Assembly: GCA_019245415.1 (NCBI GenBank)
Contig: JAFARO010000004.1
Coordinates: forward strand, 992,001-1,056,000
Reading direction: 5' to 3'
Origin: Alphaproteobacteria bacterium
Lineage (GTDB): Bacteria > Pseudomonadota > Alphaproteobacteria > Micropepsales > Micropepsaceae
DNA length: 64,000 nt
This document shows, in pieces, positions 32,897 to 42,277 of the stretch. The notes under the pieces were generated by a model, which was given only the letters and a program-made list of their open reading frames with translations, did no database searches and was not told the DNA's origin. The position numbers were made by a program, and so were the translations under genes. How positions within the stretch are numbered: position 1 is the first letter of the stretch; every line of letters starts with the position of its first letter.

Positions 32897-32922
32897 TTGA
32901 GCTCGCTCGAGGTTGAGAAGGG

Positions 32923-33444
32923 CTAGTTCGCCGATCGGATGGTATTGCCTATCACCGCCTTGCCGGGCGCGATAGCGAGCTTCGGCGCGCCGGTGAATGT
33001 CGCGGTGAAGTTCTGCACCGGCGAAACGCAGACCTGGACATTCTTGGTCAGCTTGTCATGGGTCAGGGCGGGATTGAAGGCCGCCAGATTGGCGCCGACC
33101 TTTCCCTTGACCGTGGTCGTGCCCTTAAACGTCATCGAGGTGACCAGGTCGATGTCGAAGAAGTTGGCGGTGTTGAAGGAGAACTTGCCGCCGATGATGT
33201 CCGCGCCATTGTTTATCCCGATGCCGATGTCGTGCAGGGTCTCGCCAGACTTCGAGCAGGGCAGGCTGAGCCCGAAGGCGACCAGGGTGACTTCGAGATT
33301 GCTGTTGCCCGGGTCCTGCGCGACGTCGATGGTGACCGTGCTGCCGTCGTCGGTGAGGCCGGTATACTCGCCGATCTGTTGGGCCTGCGCGCCCATCGAA
33401 GTCGCAAGGAGCGTCGCGAGGACAGGCAGAAGAAATCGCTGCAT
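32923..33444 (-). CDS. Secreted hypothetical protein
   Basis: A 173-residue protein with a clear signal peptide (LLPVLATLLATSMGAQAQ) and a strong ribosome-binding site (GGAG). The mature part is beta-rich with Thr/Val-rich strands and two Cys (LPCSKSG and VQVCVSP). No family recognised. It precedes the acyl-CoA dehydrogenase in the same direction by 26 bp, so the two might be co-transcribed. Confidence 0.65.
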   Translation of the reverse strand: MQRFLLPVLATLLATSMGAQAQQIGEYTGLTDDGSTVTIDVAQDPGNSNLEVTLVAFGLSLPCSKSGETLHDIGIGINNGADIIGGKFSFNTANFFDIDLVTSMTFKGTTTVKGKVGANLAAFNPALTHDKLTKNVQVCVSPVQNFTATFTGAPKLAIAPGKAVIGNTIRSAN

Positions 33445-33623
33445 GGAGAATCTCCTTTGGTAGAAGGCTCGCCGAAACCGGCGCCATGAAATGATAATGG
33501 GGAGCCGTCCGGAGCGCCACCCCGGCCCGTGGGGCCGCCGCTTCCGTTACGCGAGCGCGTGAAAATCCTTGGGATGGAAGCCGCCGTTCAAGCTATAAGG
33601 TCCCGCCCACTCAGGATCGAGCC

Positions 33624-35456
33624 ATGCCTGTCTATCGTGCCCCTATCGACGAATACAAATTCATCTTCAACGAACTCCTGGAAGTCGACCGGCATCGCGA
33701 CCTGCCGGGCTATTCCGACCTCACCCCCGACCTGATCGACGACATCCTGACCAACGCGGGCAAGTTCTGCGAGGAAGTCTTGCAGCCGATCAACCAGTCG
33801 GGCGACGAGGAAGGAGCGCATTTCGAGAACGGCGTGGTGCGCACGCCCAAGGGCTTCAAGGAAGCCTACAAGGCCTATTGCGAGGCGGGCTGGGGCTCGC
33901 TGGCGGCGCCTGCGAAAGTCGGCGGTGCGGGCCTGCCGATGCTCATCACCATGGCCGTCGCGGAGATGGCGCAGTCGGCCAACCAGTCCTTTGCGATGTA
34001 TCCGGGCCTGACCGGCGCCGCCGCGGGTGCCTTGGGCGCCACCGGCGCCGACTGGATGAAGCAGCACATTCTTCCCAGGATGATCAGCGGCGAATGGGCC
34101 GGCACGATGTGCCTGACCGAGCCCAATTGCGGCACCGATCTGCGCTTGATGAAGACTCGCGCCGTCGTGCAGCCCGACGGGACCTATAAGCTCACTGGGA
34201 CCAAGATCTTCATCTCCGGCGGCGATCAGGACTTGACCGACAACATCATCCACATGGTCATCGCCAAGATCCCCGACGAGAACGGCCAGATCCGCGACGA
34301 CCTTTCCACCGTGAACTTCTTCATGGTGCCGAAATTCCTCGTCTCCGAGGACGGCAAGATGGGCGCGCGCAACGGCGTTACGACCGGCGGCATCGAGAAG
34401 AAGATGGGCATCAAGGCGCAGGCGACCTGCGTGCTCAATTTCGACGAGGCGACCGCCTGGCGGCTCGGTCCGAAGCCCACGCCGGCGAAGCCGGGCGAGA
34501 AGCGCTCGGCATCCGCCGGCATGGCGGGGATGTTCGGCATGATGAACAACGCGCGCCTCGGCGTCGGCATCCAGGGCATCTCGATCGGCGAGGTGGCCTG
34601 GCAGAACGGCATGGCCTACGCCCATGAGCGCCGCGTCGGCCACGCGCTCACCGGCCCCAAAGAGCCCGACAAGCCCGCCGATATCGAATTCGTCCATCCC
34701 GATGTGCGGCGCATGCTGCTGCACTGCAAGTCCTTCGTCGACGGCGCGCGCGCGGTCGCGATGTGGACGACGCTCAACATGGCGCTTGCCGACAGCGGCA
34801 AGCCCGAAGCACAGAGCGCGGGCCTGCTGGCCGACCTGATGACGCCGGTGATCAAGGCGTTCTTCACCGATATGGGCTTCGAGGCGGCGAACCTGGCGAT
34901 GCAGTGCTATGGCGGCCACGGCTATATCCGCGACAACGGCGTTGAGCAGTTCGTGCGCGACGGCCGCATCAACCAGACCTATGAAGGCGCCAATGGCGTG
35001 CAGGCGATGGACCTTGTCGGCCGCAAGCTGGGACGCAAGGGCGGTGCGGCGCCGATGGCGCTGTTCGGACTTCTCTCTGGCTGGGTCGGCGAGAACGAAA
35101 ACGACGCCGCCATGGCGCCGTATTTGAAGCCGCTGAAGCGCGGCCTGGACACCTTGCAACAGGCGACGATGTGGCTGGCCCAGCATGGCCTCGCCAACCC
35201 GAATGACGCGGGCGCCGGCGCCGTCGACTACCTGCGCCTCATGGGCATCGTTGTGGTGGGCTGGATGCATGCGCGCATGGCGAAAGTGGCGCAGGCGAAA
35301 CTCGCGGCCAATCCGCCCAATGCGGATTTCTACCGACAGAAGATCGTCGCGGCGAAGTACTGGATGGAGCGGCTGATCCCGGAATGTCCGATGCTGTTCG
35401 AGCGCATCCAGGCGGGCAGCGAAACCATCATGGCGTTCGAGCGCGTCGGCGATTAG
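33624..35456 (+). CDS. Large acyl-CoA dehydrogenase with C-terminal extension
   Basis: A 610-residue acyl-CoA dehydrogenase, longer than the usual 380-400, of the group with an extra N-terminal segment (YRAPIDEYKFIFNELLEV) and a C-terminal helical domain. LTEPNCGTDLRLMKT is the substrate/FAD region. The catalytic Glu is intact in QTYEGANGVQAMDLVGRK. Members of this group take part in fatty-acid beta-oxidation and DMSP-type metabolism; the exact substrate cannot be told. Its stop overlaps the end of the convergent dienelactone hydrolase gene by 4 bp. Confidence 0.9.
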   Translation: MPVYRAPIDEYKFIFNELLEVDRHRDLPGYSDLTPDLIDDILTNAGKFCEEVLQPINQSGDEEGAHFENGVVRTPKGFKEAYKAYCEAGWGSLAAPAKVGGAGLPMLITMAVAEMAQSANQSFAMYPGLTGAAAGALGATGADWMKQHILPRMISGEWAGTMCLTEPNCGTDLRLMKTRAVVQPDGTYKLTGTKIFISGGDQDLTDNIIHMVIAKIPDENGQIRDDLSTVNFFMVPKFLVSEDGKMGARNGVTTGGIEKKMGIKAQATCVLNFDEATAWRLGPKPTPAKPGEKRSASAGMAGMFGMMNNARLGVGIQGISIGEVAWQNGMAYAHERRVGHALTGPKEPDKPADIEFVHPDVRRMLLHCKSFVDGARAVAMWTTLNMALADSGKPEAQSAGLLADLMTPVIKAFFTDMGFEAANLAMQCYGGHGYIRDNGVEQFVRDGRINQTYEGANGVQAMDLVGRKLGRKGGAAPMALFGLLSGWVGENENDAAMAPYLKPLKRGLDTLQQATMWLAQHGLANPNDAGAGAVDYLRLMGIVVVGWMHARMAKVAQAKLAANPPNADFYRQKIVAAKYWMERLIPECPMLFERIQAGSETIMAFERVGD

Positions 35457-36247
35457 CGCGCCGCCGTGCGCTGCTTGAGAAAAGCGATAACGCGTTCCTC
35501 GGCGCGTTTGGTCGCGCTGCCTGGCTCGTCCACAAGGTTGACCGTCAGCACGGAGTGATGGTCGACGAGGCCGGGCGCGGAATCCTTGTCCTCGAGTTCG
35601 ATGGCTTCGAAGCGCGACCCGAGTTCGCGCTTCAACTGCTCAAAGCGCTCGTTCGGCACGAGCTTGTCGCCCTTGAAGCGCAGGCCGATGCAGGAAAGGT
35701 CTTCGCGTTCGAAGCGCTGCTTGGCCTTCGCCATCTCAACCGCCGAAACGTCGATCGAGGCATTGCCGGCGAACAGCGTTGCCGGCATCGAGGGTTGTGA
35801 CAGCACCGGCGCCACCACGGCGTCTTCGGTCATCATCGCGAGCGCAAAACCACCGGTGAAGCACATGCCCACCGCGCCGACGCCGCGTCCGCCGCATTCC
35901 GCTTTCGCCTTGCGGGCCAGCGCACGCAGCCAGTCGACGAAAGGGCTGGATCGGCCGCCATGCCAGACATTGAACTCGCGCGCGATGCAGATGGTCTTCA
36001 GCATCGTGCCGAGCGCGTACCCGCGGGTCACCGGACGGCCCGGCTCGCCAAAAAGGCTTGGCATGAACACGGTCATGCCGGCCGCCGCGACGCGGTCGGC
36101 GAAACGGATCACGAGCGGATGGATGCCCGGCATCTCGTGGACGACGATCACGGCCGGGCCGCTGCCACGGCGGAAGACGGTGCGCCTCCAGCGCCCATCG
36201 TCGAAGTCGAATCGGGTGTAGTCCTTGAGCGCCGCCGAATAATCCAT
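35453..36247 (-). CDS. Dienelactone hydrolase family protein
   Basis: A 264-residue alpha/beta hydrolase. The nucleophile elbow VGMCFTGGFALAM has Cys, as in dienelactone hydrolases. Before it, IVVHEMPGIHPLVIRFADRVA is the usual first conserved stretch. An Asp in SAPGLVDHHSVLT and the His next to it are candidates for the rest of the triad. A start seven codons upstream (36268) is open, but MDYSAALKDY at 36247 is more typical. Substrate unknown. Confidence 0.85.
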   Translation of the reverse strand: MDYSAALKDYTRFDFDDGRWRRTVFRRGSGPAVIVVHEMPGIHPLVIRFADRVAAAGMTVFMPSLFGEPGRPVTRGYALGTMLKTICIAREFNVWHGGRSSPFVDWLRALARKAKAECGGRGVGAVGMCFTGGFALAMMTEDAVVAPVLSQPSMPATLFAGNASIDVSAVEMAKAKQRFEREDLSCIGLRFKGDKLVPNERFEQLKRELGSRFEAIELEDKDSAPGLVDHHSVLTVNLVDEPGSATKRAEERVIAFLKQRTAAR

Positions 36248-36296
36248 TGCCCCAAGCCCCGCCCGCACCTACGCTCGCAACCCTATGGGACATGCG

Positions 36297-36908
36297 ATGA
36301 CTTGGGCAAGCTTCACTGCTTTCGTGGCCGCGACAACGGTGCTTTGCATCGTACCGGGTCCGGCTGTCTTGCTCGTGGTCTCGGAGGCGCTGGGCCATGG
36401 CAGCGCGAAAGCCGTTTGGTCGATCCTGGGGATCATCGCCGGCGGAACCGCATGGTTCGCGCTTTCGGCGACCGGAATAGGTGCGTTGCTGCTTGCGTCT
36501 GGCAAGCTGTTCATGGCGATCAAATGGGGCGGCATCGTCTATCTGCTATGGCTTGGCGTGCGCAGCTTCCTGCGGAAACCGCAAAGGGGCGGGATTCAAG
36601 AGGCGCATGGAACGGCCAAGGGGGGGAAGCTGTTCGCGGCCGGATTCGTGCTGCAGATGGGAAATCCTGGTGTGCTCGTGTTCTTCGTGGCGTTCCTACC
36701 GCAATTCCTGGACGCGCATGCGCCGCTCATCCCGCAGCTGGCGATCCTGGCATTGGCGAGCGCAGCGATCGAGTTCGCAGTGCAGTTCGGCTATGCGCTA
36801 CTTGCCGAACCCATCCGCAGGCTCGGCCCGCGCTTCGTCACTTGGGGTGAGCGCACCGCAGGCGTGATGCTGGTGGCGCTGGGACTGGCCATGGCTGCAC
36901 GAAGCTAG
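36297..36908 (+). CDS. LysE/RhtB family exporter
   Basis: An inner-membrane protein of about 203 residues with five to six hydrophobic helices and the family signature CIVPGPAVLLVVSEALGHGS near the N-terminus, followed by GGIVYLLWLGVRSF and LQMGNPGVLVFFVAFLPQF. The family exports amino acids or their derivatives. The ATG at 36285 would add four residues; MTWASFTAF at 36297 better fits family N-termini. Lies 11 bp upstream of the chorismate mutase gene, same direction. Confidence 0.82.
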   Translation: MTWASFTAFVAATTVLCIVPGPAVLLVVSEALGHGSAKAVWSILGIIAGGTAWFALSATGIGALLLASGKLFMAIKWGGIVYLLWLGVRSFLRKPQRGGIQEAHGTAKGGKLFAAGFVLQMGNPGVLVFFVAFLPQFLDAHAPLIPQLAILALASAAIEFAVQFGYALLAEPIRRLGPRFVTWGERTAGVMLVALGLAMAARS

Positions 36909-36919
36909 AGACGAAGACG

Positions 36920-37201
36920 ATGAGCGATCCCGAACTCAGGCGCCTGCGCGATTCGATCGACAATATCGACGCGGCACTGGTGCATCTCCTGGCCGAGCGT
37001 TTCAAATGCACCCAGGCGGTCGGACGCCACAAGGCCGAGCACGGCTTGCCGCCGGCCGATCCGAAACGGGAGGCGGAGCAGATCGCCCGCCTGCGCAAGC
37101 TCGCCGAGGCGGCCAAGCTCGATCCCGATTTCGCGGAGAAGTTCCTGAACTTCATTGTCACCGAAGTGATCCGACATCATGAGGCATTGCGCCGGCGCTG
37201 A
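36920..37201 (+). CDS. Chorismate mutase (AroQ class)
   Basis: A 93-residue all-helical chorismate mutase that converts chorismate to prephenate for Phe and Tyr synthesis. LRRLRDSIDNIDAALVHLLAERF, then AVGRHKAEHGLPPADPKREAEQ, matches AroQ proteins with their conserved Arg, Lys and Asp. No signal peptide, so it is cytoplasmic and stands alone rather than fused to a dehydratase. It ends one base before the end of the convergent alpha/beta hydrolase. Confidence 0.92.
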   Translation: MSDPELRRLRDSIDNIDAALVHLLAERFKCTQAVGRHKAEHGLPPADPKREAEQIARLRKLAEAAKLDPDFAEKFLNFIVTEVIRHHEALRRR

Positions 37202-38185
37202 TCAGGGCGCGAGGCGTTTGTGCCCGCGAAGCGCCGAGATCAGCCGCCTTGCCGCATCGACGACAAGAGTTGGGTTGCTGGTTTCGAGCGTCCGGCTGTC
37301 GGTTTGCGCGCGCATGACCAGGCAGTCTACCGACAGCGTCTTCATGGCATCCTGCCAAGCGATCCAATGCAGCCAAGCCTCGTGCAGCGCCTTCTTGTCG
37401 ATGTCGTTGCCGTCGGATGATTGTTCGCGGTCGGCCGAAAGAATGACGACCGGAAACGGGAACCTAGTTCGTGCCGCTTTCACTTCGGCAGCGCTGTCGC
37501 GAATGTTCTGCCATTCGGAGACCAATGCCGACCAAATCTCGGGTCGACGAAGCATCCGGCTGCGCGCGGCATTGAGCGCGGTCGAGTAGTTGGGATTTTC
37601 CGCCGGCACGCAGCCATGCCAGTCGCGCTTCAATTCGCCGCGGCGCGCGGCATCGCGGCAGTAGATGGCGTGGTCGAGGCCGTTGCGGTCTATGCGCTCG
37701 ACGGTCGGCGATGCCGGCTGCAATTCCTCGTCCTCGGGCGAGGGATTGACCAGAAGCATGCCAGCGACCGATGCAAGGTGTCTGGCCGCGAACAGGCGCA
37801 GATCGAAGGTTCCAAAGGTCGCGCCAATCAGAACAAAGGGTCCGCGCTCCTTCGCATTTCGCAGCACGGCATAGAGATCGGCGGCGATCCGCCCGGAGGT
37901 ACGCGGTTGAGAGTCCGGATCGCTGAACGCATAACCGGCGCGGTCGTAGCCGCAGACGCGGACGCTTTTTGCCAGCGCCGGCTGCACTTCGGCCCAGGCC
38001 GAAGCGCGACCGCCAAGTCCGGCTTCCAGCACGACCGTGGGTGAGCCATGGCCGGTGCAGTAGAGATTGAGCGCACGTCCGCCGATATCGACCCGCCGAC
38101 CGGGCTTTGCATAGATTTCATCGCCCGGCAGAGCATGGGCAGTCGTTGCCGCAAGCAGTCCAAGCGCGGTGACCCATTGGCGCAT
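37202..38185 (-). CDS. Secreted alpha/beta-hydrolase-fold protein with altered active site
   Basis: A 327-residue protein with a signal peptide (WVTALGLLAATTAHALP). The fold is clear (VVLEAGLGGRASAW, CGYDRAGYAFSD, LRLFAARHLASVAGMLLVNP). The nucleophile elbow, normally GHSLGG, reads GATFGT, so Ser is replaced by Thr. The C-terminal region that usually supplies the His (SGHxIQLE) reads TDSRTLETS. Both changes point to a non-hydrolytic or much altered protein. Role unknown. Confidence 0.8.
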   Translation of the reverse strand: MRQWVTALGLLAATTAHALPGDEIYAKPGRRVDIGGRALNLYCTGHGSPTVVLEAGLGGRASAWAEVQPALAKSVRVCGYDRAGYAFSDPDSQPRTSGRIAADLYAVLRNAKERGPFVLIGATFGTFDLRLFAARHLASVAGMLLVNPSPEDEELQPASPTVERIDRNGLDHAIYCRDAARRGELKRDWHGCVPAENPNYSTALNAARSRMLRRPEIWSALVSEWQNIRDSAAEVKAARTRFPFPVVILSADREQSSDGNDIDKKALHEAWLHWIAWQDAMKTLSVDCLVMRAQTDSRTLETSNPTLVVDAARRLISALRGHKRLAP

Positions 38186-38293
38186 GGGCGAAGTTTCCCC
38201 TACCGCCGCTATCGGGCGCAATGCGCGGAAGGTGCATGCCTTGCGGACCGCAGACGCAGGGCTATCATACCTGTACCCGCCAGGAGTCTTGCC

Positions 38294-39484
38294 ATGGACC
38301 TGACCTTTTCGCCGGAAGAAGAGGCCTTTCGACAGGAAGTGCGCGCCTTCATCGCCGAGGCGAAGACCAAGCTGCCCAAGGCCATCGGCGTGCCGGAATC
38401 GGCGACGAGGTCGAAGGAGGATTATCTCGCCTGGCACAAGCTGCTCTTCCAAAAGGGCTGGGTCGCGCCGGCGTGGCCCAAGCAGTATGGCGGCACGGGT
38501 TGGAGCGTGACGCAACGCTATATCTTCGGCCAGGAGACTGCAGAAGCCGAGATGCCGGCGACGCTCCCCTTCGGCCTGTCGATGTGCGGACCGGTGATCT
38601 ACACCTTCGGCAACGAGGCGCAGAAGAAGAAGTTCCTGCCGCGCATCCTCTCTGGTGAGGACTGGTGGTGCCAAGGATATTCCGAGCCCGGGGCTGGCAG
38701 CGATCTCGCCAATCTGCGCACGCGCGCGGTGCGCGAAGGGGACCACTACATCGTCAATGGGCAGAAGACCTGGACGACGCTGGCGCAGTATGCCGACTGG
38801 ATCTTCTGCCTCGTGCGCACCGATCCTAGCGTCAAACCGCAGGAAGGCATCAGCTTCCTGCTCATCGACATGAAAACGCCGGGCATAGAAGTCAAGCCGA
38901 TCATCGTGCTCGACGGCGCACATGAGGTGAACGACGTGTTTTTCGACAACGTCAAGGTCCCTGTCGAGAACCGCGTTGGGGAGGAGAATAAAGGCTGGAC
39001 CTATGCCAAGTTCCTGTTGGTGCATGAGCGGTCCGGCATCGCCCGGGTTGCGGGCTCCAAGCGCGCCGTCGAAAGGCTCAAGGAGATCGCGCGCACCGAG
39101 CTGGTCGACGGCAAGCCGCTGATCGAGAGCGGCGATTTCATACATAAAGTGGCCGAGCTCGAAGTCGAATTGGCGGCGCTGGAATTCACCGAGTTGCGTA
39201 CTTTGGCGCAGGAATCCAAGGGCAAGATGGCGGGTCCCGAGAGCTCGATCCTGAAGATCCGGGGCACCGAAATCCAGCAGCGCATTACGGAGCTCACCGA
39301 GGAAGCCGTCGGCTACTACGCCTTCCCCTATGAGCGCGCGATGGGCCGCAACGAATATCCGGTCGGGCCGGATTACGCTGTGGGCGCGGCTGGGCGTTAT
39401 TTCAACATGCGCAAGGCATCGATCTATGGCGGCTCCAACGAAATCCAGCGCAACATCATCGCCAAAGCGGTGCTCGGGCTCTAG
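38294..39484 (+). CDS. Acyl-CoA dehydrogenase (FadE26-like alpha subunit?)
   Basis: A 396-residue acyl-CoA dehydrogenase. YSEPGAGSDLANLRTRAV is the substrate/FAD signature and ASIYGGSNEIQRNIIAKAVLGL the C-terminus; the usual catalytic YEGT is YGGS here. A Glu in LLVHERSGIARV sits where the alternative catalytic base lies in the FadE26 and isovaleryl-type enzymes, so it is likely active as the alpha partner of a heteromeric dehydrogenase. The protein at 31769-32896 could be its beta partner. Start ATG 38294 has AGGAG upstream; a longer frame upstream is an artefact antisense to the hydrolase gene. Confidence 0.9.
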   Translation: MDLTFSPEEEAFRQEVRAFIAEAKTKLPKAIGVPESATRSKEDYLAWHKLLFQKGWVAPAWPKQYGGTGWSVTQRYIFGQETAEAEMPATLPFGLSMCGPVIYTFGNEAQKKKFLPRILSGEDWWCQGYSEPGAGSDLANLRTRAVREGDHYIVNGQKTWTTLAQYADWIFCLVRTDPSVKPQEGISFLLIDMKTPGIEVKPIIVLDGAHEVNDVFFDNVKVPVENRVGEENKGWTYAKFLLVHERSGIARVAGSKRAVERLKEIARTELVDGKPLIESGDFIHKVAELEVELAALEFTELRTLAQESKGKMAGPESSILKIRGTEIQQRITELTEEAVGYYAFPYERAMGRNEYPVGPDYAVGAAGRYFNMRKASIYGGSNEIQRNIIAKAVLGL

Positions 39485-39505
39485 GACTGGCAGCCGCCTC
39501 CCGTT

Positions 39506-41380
39506 CTAGATCAGGTCCCGCAGAGTCACCTTGAGGTCTCCCTTGCCCTTGACGGTGAAGGTGACGACTGTGCCCGGCGCATCATCGCGCAGCCGCCGCC
39601 GCATCTCGTAAAGGGGGACCGATAGCGCTGGCTTCCCGTCCACTGCCGTGACGACGTCGCCGACGTTAAGTCCGGCTTGGTGGGCGGGCGCGCCGTCCAT
39701 CAAGTCGATCACCGTGTAGCCTTGCGGGTCCGTGTTCATCCACAGCCCCGCGCGGTCGAAGGTGTCGAGATCGGCGACGGTCCCGGCAACCGGCTTCAGA
39801 TAGATGAGCTGATGGCCGTAATCCAGCGTGACGATAAAGCGCTTCAGGATGCCGGCGCCGATGTTGCCGGAAAGCGCTGCGTCGCTGTTGGATCCGGCGC
39901 TGTCGGTCGAGAGTTCTGCCACCGGATGCGCGACGGTGAAGGGACCGATGACGAGCGGCGCGCCGCGCAGGACGACGGCGCGGGTCGGGCCGCCGATACC
40001 CCATCCCGTCACGCCGGTGACCGATTTGGCCGACCCGGCGCTCAGGCCGTTGGCTTTGACGAACGGCGTATTCAAGGTGAGCGACATCCGCGCGCCGGTG
40101 TCGACGATGAAGCCGCCGCAATGGCCGCCATAGCTGGCTTCGACGACCAACGTATTGCCGTCGAACTGGAACGGGATCGGCGCTCCGGCATCCTTTGCGT
40201 CGAACTTCGCCGGGTCGATGAATGTGAGCGTTTTTGCGCCGTAATCGACAACGGTGACGAAGCGGCGGAACGTCTCGAACCCGATCATGCCTCCGCCGGT
40301 CATGCCTTCGGAGGGCGCGAGCTCTTCGAGCGGCGCCACGGGCAGCACCTGGTCCTTGATCGTTGCGCCGGCGATGCCCAGCGATTGCACCTTGGTCAGG
40401 CCGAAATCCATGTGGCCCGAGCCGCCGCCATTGCCTTGCAGATGCCCGACACTCTCGAGGCCCAGTGCCCTGGCGGTTGACGGCGTCACCACATTCACAC
40501 CGCCGCTATCGAAGATGAAGACGAACGTTTTTCCGTTCACCGCGACGGGTGCGTAGATGTGATTGTTGACCAACTGAAAGGGCAGCGTCGTCGCGGCCGC
40601 ACCGCCTGCGATGGAGAAGTCCGCGACCTTGTTCGCCGGCATTGCAAAGGTCGAGTCCGGCGGCATCGGCTCGAAGGCTGCGGCGGTGATGGACTCGATC
40701 TGATCGTATTTCGGGTCCCCGGTACTGGCGATCACCTTGCCCGGCAGCGCGACGCCGTCATAGAGGCGATAATCCGAAAGTGTCGTGGTGGCGACCTGGG
40801 GACCCTGCGACTCCACCGTGCGTGAGAGCAAATGAGTCTTGGCATCGAACCATGCGTCGAATGCCTTGCCGTTCCTGGGGGTGACGGTCAGCACCTCGAA
40901 TGTCGCGCCGCCATAGATCTTCTCGCCGCCGGAGACCACGGTCGCGCCACCGAAATCGGGACGCCACCACAGATTGGCGCGGCGATAGGCTTCGTTGAAG
41001 GCCAGCTGCAGCGTGTCGCCGCCGCTCTGCTGCGTCACCGTGCCGGACTGGTCGCGCACCCAGGTGTGCGATCCGTCGAACCCTTGGGTCTCGGTTGCAG
41101 GCCCGACCTTGGCATCGTCCAGCCAGCGGCCGCTCTGCACGTCGTCCACCGAGACGACGCTCCCGGTCATACCTTGACCGCTATAGGCATATTCGATCCT
41201 CACGGCCGCCTTGGCGTCCCACGCGGTGCCGCCGGACGCGGATTTATTGGCGGCCAAGACTTCCGCCGGGTTCGCGGTGCCGGCTTTATCGGCGCCTAGA
41301 ATCCGGTGAGGATCGGCAGCGTAGGCGGGCGTACCCGCGACCGAAGCCGCGAGCGCGAGGAAGGCGAATGTGGTGCGCAT
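39506..41380 (-). CDS. Secreted retropepsin-like aspartic protease with PDZ domain
   Basis: A 624-residue protein with a signal peptide (FAFLALAASVAGTPAYA). An N-terminal beta-rich region (about 30-250) resembles lipoprotein-carrier folds. Two aspartic protease motifs follow, FIFDSGGVNVV (Asp291) and FIVDTGARMSL (Asp427), each starting a retropepsin-like half, so the active dimer could form within one chain. A PDZ domain (about 540-620: LMDGAPAHQAGLNVGDVVTA) closes the protein. Target unknown. Divergent from the ABC importer genes. Confidence 0.85.
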   Translation of the reverse strand: MRTTFAFLALAASVAGTPAYAADPHRILGADKAGTANPAEVLAANKSASGGTAWDAKAAVRIEYAYSGQGMTGSVVSVDDVQSGRWLDDAKVGPATETQGFDGSHTWVRDQSGTVTQQSGGDTLQLAFNEAYRRANLWWRPDFGGATVVSGGEKIYGGATFEVLTVTPRNGKAFDAWFDAKTHLLSRTVESQGPQVATTTLSDYRLYDGVALPGKVIASTGDPKYDQIESITAAAFEPMPPDSTFAMPANKVADFSIAGGAAATTLPFQLVNNHIYAPVAVNGKTFVFIFDSGGVNVVTPSTARALGLESVGHLQGNGGGSGHMDFGLTKVQSLGIAGATIKDQVLPVAPLEELAPSEGMTGGGMIGFETFRRFVTVVDYGAKTLTFIDPAKFDAKDAGAPIPFQFDGNTLVVEASYGGHCGGFIVDTGARMSLTLNTPFVKANGLSAGSAKSVTGVTGWGIGGPTRAVVLRGAPLVIGPFTVAHPVAELSTDSAGSNSDAALSGNIGAGILKRFIVTLDYGHQLIYLKPVAGTVADLDTFDRAGLWMNTDPQGYTVIDLMDGAPAHQAGLNVGDVVTAVDGKPALSVPLYEMRRRLRDDAPGTVVTFTVKGKGDLKVTLRDLI

Positions 41381-41431
41381 GAGATCTCCCGGGTTATGGT
41401 TCAAGTGGTAGGCCGCAGCTACCTGCACAAT

Positions 41432-42277
41432 ATGCGCCTGTTGCATGGCTGGATTGTGCTGTGCCTGGCAAGTGCTGTTCCAGCGGGCGCATCGCCGGCG
41501 GCCTCGCCGGGCCGCGTGGTTTCGACGTTCCTCTGCACCGACGAATATGTCTTTCGGCTGTTGCCGCGCAATCACATCGCCGCACTGTCTTTCGAAGCGA
41601 CGGATCGCCATCCGGTTGTTTCCACCATTGCGGATGTCGCGAAAGGAATCGCGGCAATTCGTCCTTCGGCGGAAGGCGTTCTGTCTCTCAGACCCGATCT
41701 GGTCGTGATGTATCGGGACACGATGACGCCTCTGCATGCGCAGCTTGCGGCTGCGGGTGTTCGTATTCTCGACGTCCCATGGGCGACATCCCTCGGCGAT
41801 GTTCGCCGGATCACGCACTGGCTGGGAGGTACATTAGGCGCACGTGCCCGGGCCGACGCCTTGCTCGCGCAGATGGATCGCGCCCTCGCACATGCGCGCG
41901 CCGTGGCACCACGCCCGCCGGTCCGCACCCTGATCTACGAGCCCAACGGTTACGCCACTTCGGGACCGCTCGTCGGCGAACTCATGTCGGCCGCTGGGCT
42001 CGTCGACACGGCGCCACAGTTGCGACTGACACGCGCCGATACGCTGCCGCTCGAAGCGGTGATCGCAAAGGCGCCCGAGCTTTTGATTCTCAACGGCAAT
42101 CCGAATGCGGCGAACACGCGCGCTGCCCTGGTGCAACATCACCCCGCTTTGGCCGCGCTCTCGGGCAATAGCAAAGTCGCCTGGGCCGACCTCGTGCCCT
42201 TATTGTGCCCGGGGCCATGGTCCGTGGAGATTGCGCCTATATTGGCGGACCTCGGGCGGCAGGCAAGGCAACGATGA
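41432..42277 (+). CDS. Periplasmic binding protein of an iron/cobalamin-type ABC importer
   Basis: A 281-residue type III substrate-binding protein (BtuF/FhuD-like). A signal peptide precedes SPGRVVSTFLCTDEYVFRLL. Then come LSLRPDLVVMYRDTM and an interlobe helix region, with a second lobe (TLIYEPNGYATSGPLVGEL). It delivers ligand to the permease at 42274, whose start overlaps its stop. The substrate cannot be told: iron chelate, heme or cobalamin are all possible. ATG 41432 was chosen just before the hydrophobic signal; other in-frame starts lie upstream. Confidence 0.82.
   Translation: MRLLHGWIVLCLASAVPAGASPAASPGRVVSTFLCTDEYVFRLLPRNHIAALSFEATDRHPVVSTIADVAKGIAAIRPSAEGVLSLRPDLVVMYRDTMTPLHAQLAAAGVRILDVPWATSLGDVRRITHWLGGTLGARARADALLAQMDRALAHARAVAPRPPVRTLIYEPNGYATSGPLVGELMSAAGLVDTAPQLRLTRADTLPLEAVIAKAPELLILNGNPNAANTRAALVQHHPALAALSGNSKVAWADLVPLLCPGPWSVEIAPILADLGRQARQR

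Noticed and set aside
41381..41431. A cobalamin riboswitch in front of the ABC importer
   Set aside because: Only 51 bp separate the divergent genes, too short for the element, and no B12-box was seen.
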